Made by a program: the position numbers and the translations under genes
Shown: positions 48,112-61,860 of the stretch, piece by piece
Numbering within the stretch: position 1 is the stretch's first letter
How the letters are laid out: each line of letters starts with the position of its first letter
The notes under the pieces: model-generated
Database searches by the model: none
Told to the model about the DNA's origin: nothing
The model's input: only the letters and a program-made list of their open reading frames with translations
NCBI GenBank assembly: GCA_019155185.1
Contig: CM032802.1
Location: 17,500,334-17,564,333 of the forward strand
Length of the DNA: 64,000 nt
Direction: 5' to 3'
DNA from: Beaufortia kweichowensis
Taxonomy: Eukaryota > Chordata > Actinopteri > Cypriniformes > Gastromyzontidae

Positions 48112-51100
48112 TAAGTAGTTTTTCTCTATTGTTTATGTTTGTGGATGATAAGAACATCCACTTGTGTTATGTTTATAGAAAAAATCTACATCAGTTTCTA
48201 AAGAGAAGTGTTTTTCACTGATAGTGTTTAATGTTAAGAAAAACATATATGTATGTGAGACTGATTTCACCACAGATGTGGAATGACCAAAAAAAAAGCG
48301 TTTCTAATGAGACGGTAGGAATGAGATTCCAGGACCGCAGCGTAACAAAGAGAAAAGCCTTGAGAAACATCAGAGCCGTGTGCTCCTCAGCAGAAAGAGC
48401 GACAGACAGAGAGCCCAGCGGCAGCCTGAGGAGCCCAGAGCCAAAGCAATCGATGCGGCCGCAGGGGGAGACCTTCAGAGAGCCCGACTGGATGCAGAGC
48501 GCAGCGGGAGGACAACACACCACTACCAGCCCTACAGCCACTGACAGACAGAGAGATGACAAGATATAAAAGCACAAGAGGGAGGATACGAGCAGATTGT
48601 GAAGGAGTGCTGATGGACGAGATGGTGTAGATTTCATCTGAACGTTGATTTCACTGTATGTGTCGTTTAAACACCATCACCCCCCCACACACACACACAT
48701 ATCCGTGAACACCTCATACTGTAATTCTTTACAGCACCTTAAAGTCTGACGCATAACTATTTCCTCCTAGTTTATACTGACAGAACGGAGAGATGAAATG
48801 AAGAAGCGCTTGAAATCTCTCCATCTAAGCTCACTTCATCATAAAGCGTGCTCTCTCTCTCTCTCTCTCTGTGTACCGAACGCGAGGTTGACCTTCGACC
48901 TCTCATCTGACTGCCATCCCTCTGTCTGTATATCTGCAGCCCGCCTCTCTCCTCACGCCGCAGCCAACCAAGGTTTCCTATTGATTTATTGATCGCTGTC
49001 GGCCGGTGGAAGCCAACCAGCGCAGACTCCATGTGCTCCGACTGCCCGGCTGCATAGATTTTTCTCCTCTCATCTCAAGCTGAGGGAGCAGAACAGGCCT
49101 GGGCTGGAATTAGACCAAGCGGGAGCCCAATTTGCCAGGAGAGATCACCACCTCTCGCTGCACTCCTCCCTCCCGCTCTCTGTCTCTCCCCGTCGCTTTT
49201 CTTCTGCTTTCTGTCGCTGAGTTTCCTTCAGTTTGGCTTTACTGCTTCATTTGTTTTTTTTCTACAGGATCAGTTATTACACGGTTATTACAGGACTTTA
49301 TTCTCACAACTGTATTTATTCAGTTACTCTTTCTGCCATTGGTTGATGAAACACATAGCCCAGCCCATAGCTCATGCCATTGGTTGAGCTCAGGTGTGTG
49401 TACGCAGATCTGTATGATGTCAAATGTAAGAAGTATTAAAGCGTAAACATGTGTTTATACACACAACATTGTATAAAACTGTGTATGTTTTATTCTGCAA
49501 AGTGTGCATACACACAGTCAAGAGTGTCGCATTAGGGTGCGTGCGCACATACACAAAGTTTCTTTCAAGAAATCCTGGTATGTGCGAGCTACACACATCA
49601 CACATGTTTATACATCAGACAATCTGAGCAATGTTGTGAAAGTGTCAGAGCAATCATTATATTATGAATTTAAGATTGAATTTAAGTATTTCTCCAAAGC
49701 CGACGGAAAACACAATATTCTGATGACAGAAAGCAGCGTTTATTACTTACGATGCTTTGTGAGCACTGCAGTTAAGAGATGTTTAACTCTTCTTTACAAA
49801 ACTGATCATTTCTAAAGACATTTTTATACTTACAGGGAATTATTGTACAGCAAAACTTTTGTGTTCATAATGATTTAACTGAAAGGTATAAAGGTGAATG
49901 TGGCATTTCTGATTTAAGGTTATCTTAACAGTTCCTTCATACAGGATTGTCTGCTTTACACGGATAAATGTTGATACACAAAGTCAAATGTCTCAGAGAA
50001 GGGTCTGTGGGTCCAGAGAATTGGATCATGAGGACAGAAGTGTGGCCAGCACTAGTCTTGCTGACGGCAGGAGTGATGGATCAATAAAACCCACGACACA
50101 CAGGGTTCCAGCGTAAACATGCCCTCTCACAGCGACGCCTCTAAACTTTCTTATTCACTCTTTACACAACTGCTTATATTTACTCCAATGTGTTTTACTG
50201 ATCGCAGGACTGATCTGAGTCGCATCGCAGTATAGAGAACACACTGAAATACTTATCAAATCCTAATACTTATCATTGTTTATGGTGCAGTACATACAAA
50301 TGAAAAATGGACAGAGCTCACTCTTTAAACTGGACTGGAAGGCAGAATTGTTTGAAACATTGCTGAGATCTCTTCTGAAACTCCAACTCTTTCATTTGAC
50401 AAAATACATTTTGCCTCGTTTGTAATTTCATTTTCTTTGGTGAAAAAGTGCACATTAAACCCTTTTTGATGAAGAAGCGTCTTATTTTAGATTCTTTCTT
50501 CAGGACGTTTTCTGCCGTGTGCTTGAGACAGTGACTCCCATAAAAGGAAAACTAGCCAAATTCTTCGAGAGCTCGTGTGGTTAAACCTCTTCGGCACGTG
50601 GCGTTAATGTGAGGACGGCGTGCAGGCAACGTAACGGTCTTCAGGGAAGACGCACCTTTCTTTTGTACGGTTCAGTCAGGCGTGCGGTGGCAGCGTTTTA
50701 CTCCAGTTCCCTTCAGATTCACAGCTTTCTCACAGTCAGGAAGCCCAACCCCGTCCACAGAGACCCGGCGGCGACGGCGTTCAGAGGTGCGAGGAGCTCT
50801 CGGCATCCGTCCCAAAAACACCCTCGGGCGTTTGCGGAGTTTTTGAGATGACATCATGCTGTAATGTGCTGTAACCTTCGACTCTAATTGCTTTTTAATA
50901 TGACGTCTCTAGTTCCCTTCAGACTTTTACCTTAATGGCTCCAGCATCGCAAATCTAATAGTCTCTCCACAACACCAACTTCAAACAAGTCTAATCGCAA
51001 TCTTACCAAAAAGTGTGTGTTTTATGTTCTTTTGAACTTAGTTACAGGAAAGGAAAAAGTAATGATTCCACAGGAAAATGTATATATTACCTTTGATTCT

Positions 51101-53411
51101 GACTGTTTTCTTGCAATATGGGACGGCTTTAGTGGGATAAAAATTGATTTTTAAGCTTTTTGTGCATTAGCTTTTGAAACGGTTGAAATTTTATTTGCAG
51201 GGGCCATTTCTGATCAATGAACAAAACCCGAATTTATAACGCTGATGCAATAAGAGCCAACCGCCATGATCGAAACAGATGAGAAATGGAGAGAGAGAGC
51301 GAGCGAGAGACAGAGAGAGAGAGACAAGTGAGAGACATTTTGGCATTTGATACAAAGAAAGTTTTGCTTCCGTCCATAAAATAATGTGTTTTTAACAGAA
51401 AAAAAACATGTTTTATACTCTCACATTTCCTGTGATATTGGACCATAGGAATCATTCTGATTCTCTCAATAAAGAAACGTCTGACTTTTGTTCACATCAG
51501 ATTGTGTTATTAAATATTGCTGTTAAGTAAGAAATGCTGGTATATGTTATGAAAAATATGAAACAATGTAAAACACATGAGCGCATGAATAAATAAACCT
51601 GAATGTAAATAAAACCGAAGGAGTTTATGAACGTTTTTTAAATAAGATTAATAGTGATTATAAATACATCTCTCTGAATTTCTCACACTGAATAAACACT
51701 GAACACTGTTCAAATCACTCTCGTTCATCTGTTCCAGACAAAAGATCAAAAACAAAAAAATGTTTTCATTAAAGAATTTTACTCTCAAACAAAGTCACAC
51801 TTAAAAGTTTTTATGTTTTAAATGATGGACCAAAAAAATGGTTAAAATGAGACTGATGAAAAAATACAGCAATTATCTTAATCTGCTTAATCTAATGGTT
51901 TCGATTGATCAGATTCTTGTTTGCTCCGAACATGTGCGATGTGAGACACGTCTCCTGAGCTGTGTATGAGAAGCCTCTGAGCAACAACATTTCCCGCGTG
52001 GCTATACCTAACGAATGGAATTTTCTTTCGTCATTGAGCAGAGGTGGAATAAATATTGATTCATCCTCATCTAAAGACTCTGACCCGCTCCATCATCCTC
52101 TCTAAAACATGAAGGATTCCTTCCTGCTCTTCAAGTTTTTCATCAGAAAGAACACAGACGTATAGACACATAAAAGGCCATTACCCTCTCATCCCTCCGT
52201 CCGAATCTTCCTCCTTTAATGAAAGAGACTTTCTTAATGCTTCGCTCTCACATTATGTCCGTGTCGTGCGCTGAAGGGCCCTTCACGAGGATGTGGAGAA
52301 AGGGGCCGTATGAATGCCGTCTTGGGTTTTCTTCTTTTTGTACCGCGCTGCGTTTCTGCCGCATTGACTCTGAGGCCTTGGAGAAGGACAGAGACTCGTC
52401 TTAAAAGCCTGAAGGAGCGTTCGGAGAGGCGAGAGGATGGAGAGAAGTGTGGAGAGGGACCCAAAGAGACCACGAAACAGACAGAAGAGTGTTTGAAGAG
52501 GCGAAGAGCCGAGATAAGAGACCTAATGGCTCTTAGCGGCGAGAGATGAAGAGGGCTGGACGGAGGAGCGCTCTTCACGTGCCTTTAGGGCCCCTGCGTA
52601 CCTGTTTGCTTTTAGCATTAGAGCTGTTGGCAAAGTTTGATTGAACGTGTGAATTTGTTCACCAACACAGTACCTGAGCGGAAGCGCTGAAGTTATGAAC
52701 GACTTTTCTCTTCAGAATTCAGACCCAGAAGAATGGCTATGAAGTATTTGTACAGTGAAGCCACAGGGACACGACGGAATGTTGTTACGGGTCCTGTGAA
52801 AGCAGACAGCACATCTTTGAATATGGCTGACGTTAATTTCTGATCCCAATGTATCTTTCTCTTTCCACCAATTCCTGTTCCATATCTACTACCCCAAAAA
52901 ATCGCTGGTTATGAATGTAACTAATGGTATTTCACAAATCTGCACACACATACAGAGACATGTGACAGTAGAAAGCTGCTCTATTCTCTCCACTTCTGAA
53001 TGAAGCTGATTGGATAAGCTGTCCAGAACGGCCTCGTGGGATACGGCACAGTGAACCCAGCTGGCCTGGAGGTTAAACAGCCCTTAACGCTCACATATAC
53101 ACAACTGAAGCAGAAAACCCAGCGTGTCTTGATGATAGACCCAGTTTAGAGTGAATCTTATTCAAGTTTTCATGAACTGCAGTAATCTGTACTCCAGATA
53201 GCAAAGCCTGACCTGACTGCTGTAATAAATGATCACAGATTGGAAAGTTGAAGAGATTCATCTGAGAAGGGTGTGTGTGACACTGAAACATACACAATGA
53301 TGGATCATTCCTTCTGTCAGTAGACCTGACAAACTCACACAAACACTCATACTATGCTCATGTATGTTTGTCAGGGTGTCTCCACGTGCTTCTCTTTCTC
53401 TTTCTTTTTCT

Positions 53412-53412
<1 letters not shown>
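48112..53412. other. Long non-coding tract, no gene supported
   Basis: Includes a short TC run (48851-48870), two CCATTGGTTGA words (49336 and 49377), a CpG-rich patch (about 50560-50830) and a purine-rich patch (52380-52550) that translates to charged low-complexity sequence. Overlapping frames at 48215-48637 and 52234-52578 lack domains. No splice-bounded exon was seen. Confidence 0.5.

Positions 53413-53491
<79 letters not shown>
53413..53491. repeat. (TC)n microsatellite
   Basis: Pure TC run of about 39 units. Confidence 0.98.
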
Positions 53492-53493
<2 letters not shown>

Positions 53494-53825
53494 TGGCCAG
53501 AGGCACACAGTGTTGTATGGTGAGCAATTGATTTTTCCTCTCTTTCCTTCTCTCGCTGGAATTTTGACAGAATCATGGCTCTATGGAAACAAAGAAAACT
53601 GTTCTTTGACAACAGGGGGGAGGGCGAGTTGAATCCCTCATATATGTTGTGCAGAAGCTACGATAGAATTGTTAATCACAGTCTCTCAGCTTAAGGTCCA
53701 GTGATGCAGGACTAAGTCACGCCACTGTGGACCCGAGCCGTCAGATCACTTTATATCTTACAGAATCACAGGACAATGCACACAGAAAGCTCACATAACT
53801 CATCTTACTACAGCAGACTTTCTAG

Positions 53826-54556
53826 CGTTTACATTTAGTCATTTAGCAAACTCTTTTATTTAAAGCGACTTTACAAGAAGGACAAACAATAGAAGCAATT
53901 AAACAGCAAAAGAGAAAAAAATGTGCAAGTGCAGTGAAACTGGTCTCAGTTAATCTAACACAGTATACATAGCCAAGGGTTTTTATGAGTACAGAAAGTA
54001 TAAAAGAAATAGATAAAGAAGCTGATGTAAGTGTTATTATTGGGTCAGGTGTCTTTAGTCGATTCTTGAGGATGGCTAAACATTTAGATGTTTGCAGATC
54101 ATTCCACCAGAAAACAGGTATGTGAATGTGATTCTGTGGCTTTTTGATGGGGACGCTGTTCATTAGCAGAAAGTAAGCATCTGGATGGACCGAAATAGTG
54201 AATGTAGATATTGGGGTGCAGAGCCAGTGGTTGTTTTGTAGACGAGCAGCAGTGCCTTGTTTAATAATACATGCTGGAGGTCCAGACAGGAGAACATTAC
54301 AGTACCGCTAAAGCTTGGACGAGGACTTGTGTAGCGTGCTCTGTTAGGAGTTTCTTAATGTTGTGCAGGACAAATCTACAGGACTATAAGTTCTTTCAAA
54401 TGTACCTGGTCGTCAATAACCACTCCAAAATCCTTAGCTCTCCTGGAGGGTGTAATGATTGAGGATTCTAGCTGAATGGAGAGGATGTGTTGGATTGTTG
54501 GGTCGGATGAGATCACATGCAGTTTTGTCATTGGAAGGTTCAGTTGCAAGTAATTC
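53826..54556 (-). mobile_element. L2-related LINE 3' part, minus strand
   Basis: On the minus strand, from right to left: an RT thumb segment LQLNLPMTKLHVI and ITPSRRAKDFGVVIDD (54376-54550), a later ORF2 piece with CTPISTF, then the C-terminal block VFWWNDLQTSKC...ILKNRLKTPDP (about 54060-54120). After that come the 3' UTR and a terminal AAAGTCGCTTTAAATAAAAG plus TAAATG. Parts of ORF2 between the segments are deleted or frame-shifted. It is the same subfamily as the 34713 copy and differs from the plus-strand L2 copies in the UTR. Confidence 0.85.
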
Positions 54557-56045
54557 AAGCTCATTATTAGTAGTAGTATTGCTGTTGTCTCTGTGGAGGA
54601 AAGTGTTTTTAGTCTTTTTCAGCTCAAGCTTGTTTTCATTTAAGGCCTGCTGTATATGCATTATACACACTCTAAACCTCTTACTTTCAACTGAGAGTTA
54701 ATTAAACATCACAGTCTACCTGAATATTATTACTCACTGTGTTTCTCCTTTAAAGACTACACGGTACCCATCTTCTAATGGCTACTTCCAGCTATATCTA
54801 CCATGTAGATTTACCATGTTTCGCTTGCTCTGAAAATAATCTGTCAATAGTGATTATGAAACAAAGATCAGACGGCGAGTTATTCATGTATATCAAGCCA
54901 TATGACATTTTATATCATGTGACTGAAAATGAAATCATTTGATGGATTCACAAAATATTACGCGATGAGCTTTTATTGCAGAAGCATTTCACATACACAC
55001 GCACCCATCACCTATAAATAATACATTCTTCATCAACTGCTTTATATCTCTCTGCATTCTGCAACTGAGTTTAGACTCTTCTTATCAATATTGAAATCAT
55101 GTAAGCATTGAAATCAATAGCGCCTTCAACCACATGGGAGGGTTTCCAAGTTGCCAGATTGTGTCTGGGTGTAATTCATACCCAGAGCCAGTTTGCAGAC
55201 TTAATTTTTATTGAATTGTTGCTGTAATTTGAATACTGTGAGCGGAGGACTTGGCGCATGGCAATGCAGCACCTCACAGATATTTGACTGGCAGCTCATG
55301 GTACAAAAATCTGATGATATGAAGATGATAAAGCTACACAATAAACAATGACGTTGAATACAATCCTAACGTTTGTGTTTTCAGCACACTTACTGTAATA
55401 TTTCATGAATATGGATGTATTTATTTGTGCCTCCTGTAGCCTGTGAACAACTCGTGATCATCCTGAAGCCATCTGGTAACATTTCCACGTTTCAAGGATA
55501 GAAATCAATAGCAATAATTTCTAAGGTCTCTCTGACACAACACGACACACACTGTCCTCCAGCTTTCTCCTCTTTTTTGTTGTTCTCTTTATTCCTTTTT
55601 ATGTTTAATTTTAAACTAAATGAATCTAAATAATAAGCAGTAAATAATGTGAATGAAATGCCAATGAACATGCTCCATGAATAACATGCTCTCTTTTTTC
55701 TTATTATTTATTCTGTTCTTTCTATTGTAATAATACAGCTCTTGTTTAAAGTTTTAGCATTACGGCATTATTTTTAGTTTGACATTATTTATTTGATTGT
55801 TTGACTGAATAATGACAAAAGATGTGCAGAGAACACATATTACACATACACAATGTTTTATTTCTCCTTTATTTTTACATGCTAGACATGGAAGCTTTAA
55901 TGATGATTCTTGCATTCATTTGTCAGTTTTCTTTCAGGATGTTATTCTGTACATATGCCATCAAGCACATTGACAATTGTGTGTGTGAGATCAGTGTTAG
56001 TTACTGCTCCCAGCTGTGAACCTGTCAAACATTTGTCCTAAGCTG
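54557..56045. other. Non-coding, no gene seen
   Basis: AT-rich. A short non-repetitive patch at 55200-55320 (GAGCGGAGGACTTGGCGCAT) might be conserved regulatory DNA, but this is untested. Confidence 0.5.
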
Positions 56046-56307
<262 letters not shown>

Positions 56308-56310
<3 letters not shown>

Positions 56311-59300
56311 TGTCCATTCTGGTCTGGTCAGTGACCTTGACCTCAGAGGTCATTAGGCAGCAGGGTCACCAGCTGTCCATCTCAAAGATGCTATCACAAG
56401 AGCAGAAGTCGCTTTATCTCTCTACACACACAGAAACACTAAACTACACACCCAATATCACTCAATGTTTTTCATAAAGAGCCAATCATGTGAAGATGGT
56501 GAGTTTCAGTCTTTGTGCGTGTTTGTGGTTTCGTGAGATGGTGAAGTGTAATGAGAGGTGAAGGTCTCTTATCTCAGCTATCTCTTCTGATCGCTAATAA
56601 TGTCGTATGATTTTTCTGTGGGTGTCTGTAAATGTGTCAGATGACTGTATGACAGATCTTCAGCGTCTTTAGAGTCGAGCTGCCGTCACACGCAGAAAGA
56701 GTCACACTTATATTCCTGAGTGTTTTTCACACACATCTCTCATTCACTTGCTCTCTTGCTCTTTGTCACGGCGTGTGAATGCTAAAATAAAATAACAGCT
56801 TTCAAGACCCTCGAGGAATTTTTTGATATTACTGTTCCTGTTGGTTAGACTGAATGACTGAATGAACAAAAGTTGTATAACCATAAAATAAAAACACCAT
56901 GAATTTATCTGAGTGTGTACATCTTAAATGAGGAGATTTTAAAGGCAGGATTTTTTTATGTCAGAAAAGGTAAAAAGATCTGACAGTTTACTTTGTTTTC
57001 TCTTTCATTTTTTTAAAGATTGACATTTTTCCCTGTGATATCATTACCTGTTTTGTTACATTACAAAAAAACAACTCCATCAGCTGTTATATCAGTACAT
57101 GAGTTTATCAGAAACTCTCTGAAACATTGAACAGAAAAAATGTCTCATGTGTTCGTTATCAGGACAGTGAGTTGTATTTACATACAGAGCTTAATATACA
57201 GATTTATATGCATGTTGCAAAGATGCATGTTATCGTATGTGTCCGGTGGACTGCGTATATCTGTGTGAACACTAGATGAAGTTCAGCAAGATTAGCATCA
57301 CCACAGTTTTATCATTTTACATTTTCATTAAGATTTTTTGATTGTTATAGGCCACTGTTATTAAGTCATTTAATAAGTTGATTAGTCCACACAAACAGTG
57401 AGCGAGTGGAGAGTTTTCCCACGACACACGGGGAGGCGGAGCAAAGAGGTCACGACCCCACTGCAACATCACAGGACATTGATAAGATCTTATCACTTCA
57501 CACAGATTAAAAGAGAAAGCCAGAGATGTTACCTGCTTTTTCACACATGATCTCCAGGTGCTTTAACAGTAAATTCAACTTTCATTTTCACGTTGTGACA
57601 TTCTTGTGATATCGACATGCAGTGTCTTCTGCATTACACATACAGACTGTGTCAAGTTATCCATTTTCCCCATTCCTTCACCAAGTAGGATTTTACTTTT
57701 CTATTAACCAATCAGATTGCAGGATTAGATTTAGAGTCAATGTTGGGGTAAGTTATGGTTAAAAAAGGTTTGGTTGGGAATATGTTTGCAGATGTGTCCA
57801 ATGAATACTGTTAGATATGTAATGGTGTAATGGGCAGACAGGGGACGACAGGACCACACGCTCAGCATTTCAGCGTGTGTTTTGCCTTTTTATTGCCGTG
57901 GCATCATGATAGATAATCACAGGGATCACATGGAGTTTATGTTGGAGATTTATTTGTTGTTTCTACGGCATCAGGGCTTTAAAAATGATGCTGCTCTAAC
58001 AAACATACGGGTGTGTAAAGAAATGCCACAGGTGGGTCATTCCAGTGATAATATACAGTCTTGTCTACAGATGGAGATCTTTTCTCACCTTCATTTACAA
58101 TGAAAATACGGCATCATAGATAAAGAGAATTCAAATCCAACAACTCAAATCAAACCCAATCTCATCCCACAAATAACTTAAACTCGCTCTTAAATTCAAA
58201 CAGACCCAAATCAAAAATACATTCCATGTCATCCAAAATACATTTCAAATACAGCTGCTAGTTTATTGATATCAGAAAAAAAATGACAGTAGCCATGTAC
58301 ACAACTACACACCAAAACACACTCAGCTATAACCCTTTTACTTCCGTCAAACACATTTCTCTCAAATTAAATTGAATGAATATGTTACATTTAATTCAGA
58401 ACAGAAGAAAGATTGCGTATTGCTTTCGGACAAACTTTGCGTTTTACCCAAAGATTCAGGTTGCTCTATTTGCAATTGTTTCTTTTACTGGTTGTGTGTT
58501 TTTTCTTCATTTGAAGGTTTTACTGAAAGATCTCTGCCGCCCGTGGTGGAGCTGATTCAGACACGACGGTCTACCTCGATATTTCAGCGGTGGACTGTGG
58601 ACCGAATGCCCGCAGGCCCGTACGTGTGTATTGATCGGCTTTATCATCCCTTCTGGAGAAAATAACATCTCTGTGGCACAAAGACACACAATCTGAGGCT
58701 CAGAGAGGGACACACATCTCTCTGGAGCTGCAGTATTCATCTCATCTCATCTGTGATTAGGATTATTATAATAAAATAGAATTATAATTATTATTATTAT
58801 AAGATTTGTTTTGTTTTACAATGTACAATCCTATTTGACTGGGAAAAGATCCTGAACTGATGCCATTGGACAGGTAGTCCATTATTATACTTTTAAACCA
58901 TTTTAATGAAGGTCTTGAGATGATGCTTTTCTTTCTGTCAGAAAAAGATTTTGCTCCTGGTGAGAGTGGAAAAGTTTACGGCAGTCCTCAGTAGTGTTTC
59001 TCTGACACAGGTTGTTTTAGTAATGCTTTAACCAACACACGGATTAGCAGAACAATGGGACACAATGAGGAGTGTGATAGCAGCATTTGCTCAGAGACAC
59101 CTGTGGGCACGGCCAAACGTTCACATCAATTCGAGGACGTGCGTAACTGATGACAGATCCATCAGCGGCTTGTTTTCTCAGCAATAAAGTTTCTGCATGC
59201 GTCAGGCAGTGGAGCGATCATTTATCTCCAGGGTTTTGTAGGTAATTGTTTGGAAAACTGATTTTCAGACTTTTCTCGGCACACAGGAATGCTCAGCTTT

Positions 59301-59490
59301 GCTTTCAGAAGGGATAAAAGTGGAAATCATCTTGTTCGCATTTAGAAAGAATAGATAAGTGTAGTAACTTAAAGTTCCACTTACTTACTGAATAGGGAAA
59401 TGATATTGCTCTTTCATAGCTCAGGAGTTACTAGTCCCCTTTCACTTTTCTCTCTGACGTTTCTCTCATAATTCCTAAGCATACAGTAAG
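56308..59490. other. Non-coding, no gene supported
   Basis: No exon is recognised. Overlapping frames at 58372-58740 lack domains. (ATT)n-like sequence near 58780-58800. Confidence 0.5.
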
Positions 59491-59493
59491 ATT

Positions 59494-59626
59494 AACATTT
59501 ATTCATTTAGCAGACACTGTGGGTAAGGTGTCTTGCTCGAGGGCACCTCTGTTGTTTGCTGCTGGTACTGGGAATCAAAGCAGAAACCTTCTGGTAACCA
59601 GTATAATACAAGTGCCCCTACAACAG
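59494..59626 (-). mobile_element. tRNA-derived SINE with L2-like tail, minus strand
   Basis: The plus strand reads AACATTTATTCATTTAGCAG then GGGTAAGGTGTCTTGCTC, GGGAATCAAAGCAG and CCTTCTGGTAACCAGTATAA. Its reverse complement is a fish SINE pattern: a tRNA-like head with a decayed B box (GCTTTGATTCC) and a tail related to the L2 3' end (GTCTGCTAAATGAATAAATG). The ATCCAAAGCGACTTA segment usually found in the tail is deleted. Confidence 0.7.
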
Positions 59627-61207
59627 ATTCTAAACTAAATGTGGAAAACACACGCCTCCGTCTCTATTTAGTTTATTTTTCTGATATGGGCCGCTCCACC
59701 TGCAGTGTTTTCTCGATCTTTTTTCTCACATTATTCTTGAGGTATTTAACGCAGTAATAACAGTGTGTACTCATATGTATGTGTGCAGTCACGGGTTCAA
59801 GCGTGTATGTGTGTTTACACCCAGAGCTCACAGCAGTGTCTGAAACACCACCGTCACTAATGAAGCTTCTGCTCAATACAGATCTATACGACGCTTGTGT
59901 CATTTACTCTAAATGGCATTCAGACGCCTTTAAAACCTGTTTCATCTCTTTCAGACGCTGTTAGCATCACCACACCACACTTACTCTTCTCCACACACAC
60001 TATAGACATCTCAGTCTATCTGATTCTCTGTATTTATGTTTCAATTTATTTGAAACTTTAGTCATGTTGTTGCAGGTTAAATGTTATAAAATGATGGACA
60101 GAATTCCTCAGTTAACACTATTTTTTCAGGGAAACGTGAGTGTAGTGCAGGGCCAGTGCGGCTAAATGAAGTCTCGGTAGAGCGCCGGCACCGAGCTGCC
60201 TCCTGTTAATTAAATATTAATGATGAAAGATTATCGTGGCCAAAGCTCGATTCATCAACAAGCTCTGGTCTGCTCGGAAACCGCACTGTGGTTCAGATAC
60301 AGCACTGCTATCAGATCTGTGCCCAAATCTGAGTAATTCACATCCCTCTCTGTGTGTGTGTGTTTTATATTTACCATAAATCCAAATGTGGACACTTCCA
60401 CAGCAATTCCCTACATGCACTGTAATAGAAATTGAAAACATGGGTGTAGAGGTTAGTAAAGTTAAAATGTAGTGTAGGCTACACATTGTTTTAAAGCATA
60501 AATCATTTACAAAATAATATTAATCTGCACTGAAACAAGTCAAAATCACCTGGATCCTATAGAGTGACCATTGGCTGCCATTTGAACCCTGAAAGAGTGA
60601 CCCTTGACCCATCATCCTGAAACCCATCTCAATGGCAGATGGTCTGCAACTGCAAAATGAAGCTCAAATACATGTAAGAGTTCAATGTTAGGCTGATCTC
60701 TGTAAGGTCACATCTACTGTACATTTATGAGGGAAGAAAATGAAATACAATGAATATTTCCATAAGTCACTATATAACATGTACAAGACATGTTACAGAT
60801 AATGGGGAGAGATCAAACCACTGAGTGCTTTTTTATAAAATTACTACATGTATATTATTCGATTTTAATACAAGCAAGTGTAATATTAAGAGCACATTTC
60901 TCCTCGTAATAAGCAGATGAAGAGTAATGAGAGAGATGGGATTTAATTTATCAGCCAGGGCAGATGACACGCGCTTTATGATTTCATTCCTAATAAATCT
61001 CCAGCAATAATCAGTGACTTATGAAATATAAAAAGTGCATTTAAAAGTTATAGGATTTAAATGCGTTTTATTGAATTTATCATGTATTTCCGAACACGTA
61101 ATCAGATAAATATAGAAAACCATGCGCATAAAAATGTAATGTAGGCTATAATTCTACACAAGACACAGGTGCTCAGTGTTTTATTTTCTCAGGTCACAGG
61201 GTCCTGT
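59627..61207. other. Non-coding; upstream flank of the CpG-rich block
   Basis: No gene seen. 60900-61050 is non-repetitive and AT-rich with TAAT-type words and may be regulatory. Confidence 0.5.
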
Positions 61208-61333
61208 TAGCACATGAGTTTATATCTATAGCACATGAGTTTATATCTATAGCACATGAGTTTATATCTATAGCACATGAGTTTATATCTATAGCACATG
61301 AGTTTATATCTATAGCACATGAGTTTATATCTA
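61208..61333. repeat. Perfect minisatellite, 6 x 21 bp
   Basis: Six identical copies in tandem of a 21-bp unit that begins TAGCACATGAGTTTATATCT and ends with A. Perfect identity means recent expansion or homogenisation. It lies about 430 bp upstream of the putative start codon at 61765. Confidence 0.98.
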
Positions 61334-61479
61334 ATTTTAAAGATGCTCATATTTTAAACATCTGCTGTTGACACATTTTAAAAAAGCATTTTATGCGCTC
61401 TCTAAATTATCAATACGTTTAACGAAATTCTGGATATGAAGAACAAAACCGAATGAAACAAATGATTTACAATAAGTGT

Positions 61480-61860
61480 TGTGTTCAGTGGGCCGCGCGC
61501 GCGGGTGTGTGTGAGGCGAGCGCGCGTTCACTGATCGAACATTTCGATTGTTACTGAAATCATTTGCATACTGATTCTCTTTCAGCCCGCGCCCGATCCA
61601 TAACTGCTCGCGCGGCTATTCAAATGCACGCGCATCGTTAAATGCACGGATAAGACAGAATAAAGAGCCTCTCGATCGGCTAACAGCACCGGGAGAAGCA
61701 GGGATTTTTGCCGTGGATGCTGTGATTTGATGAGGGAAATGGTGGAAAGCGGTTATCCCGCTTTATGAAGAGAAGCTCCGGATGGACGCACGAAGCGCTT
61801 TACGCACGGAGCATACTGAACAAACTGTGCGTCAAACGATTCATGAACAACGATAAACTG
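61480..61860 (+). promoter_or_regulatory. CpG-rich block, likely promoter / 5' exon
   Basis: CpG density rises sharply (CCGCGCGCGCGGG, GGCGAGCGCGCG, GCCCGCGCCCG, CTCGCGCGGC) against an AT-rich background, as in vertebrate CpG-island promoters. An octamer ATTTGCAT lies at 61562-61569, a POU-factor site. No clear TATA box was seen apart from the weak AATAAAGAG near 61660. The block directly precedes and overlaps the candidate first coding exon. Confidence 0.6.
61730..61768 (+). CDS. Short upstream ORF overlapping the candidate start
   Basis: A 12-codon frame (MREMVESGYPAL) ends with TGA at 61766-61768, overlapping the downstream ATG in an ATGA arrangement (61765-61768). A still shorter ATG-CTG-TGA lies just before it. 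If the downstream ATG is used, this uORF would be expected to limit or re-initiate translation. The coding status of the peptide itself is unproven. Confidence 0.35.
   Translation: MREMVESGYPAL

Noticed and set aside
48215..48637. Opposing 140- and 112-codon frames
   Set aside because: They overlap on opposite strands, have no domain and no coding-like features beyond raised GC content.
52234..52578. Charged open frames on both strands
   Set aside because: Purine-rich low-complexity sequence gives Arg/Glu/Lys on one strand and Ser/Leu on the other. No domain.
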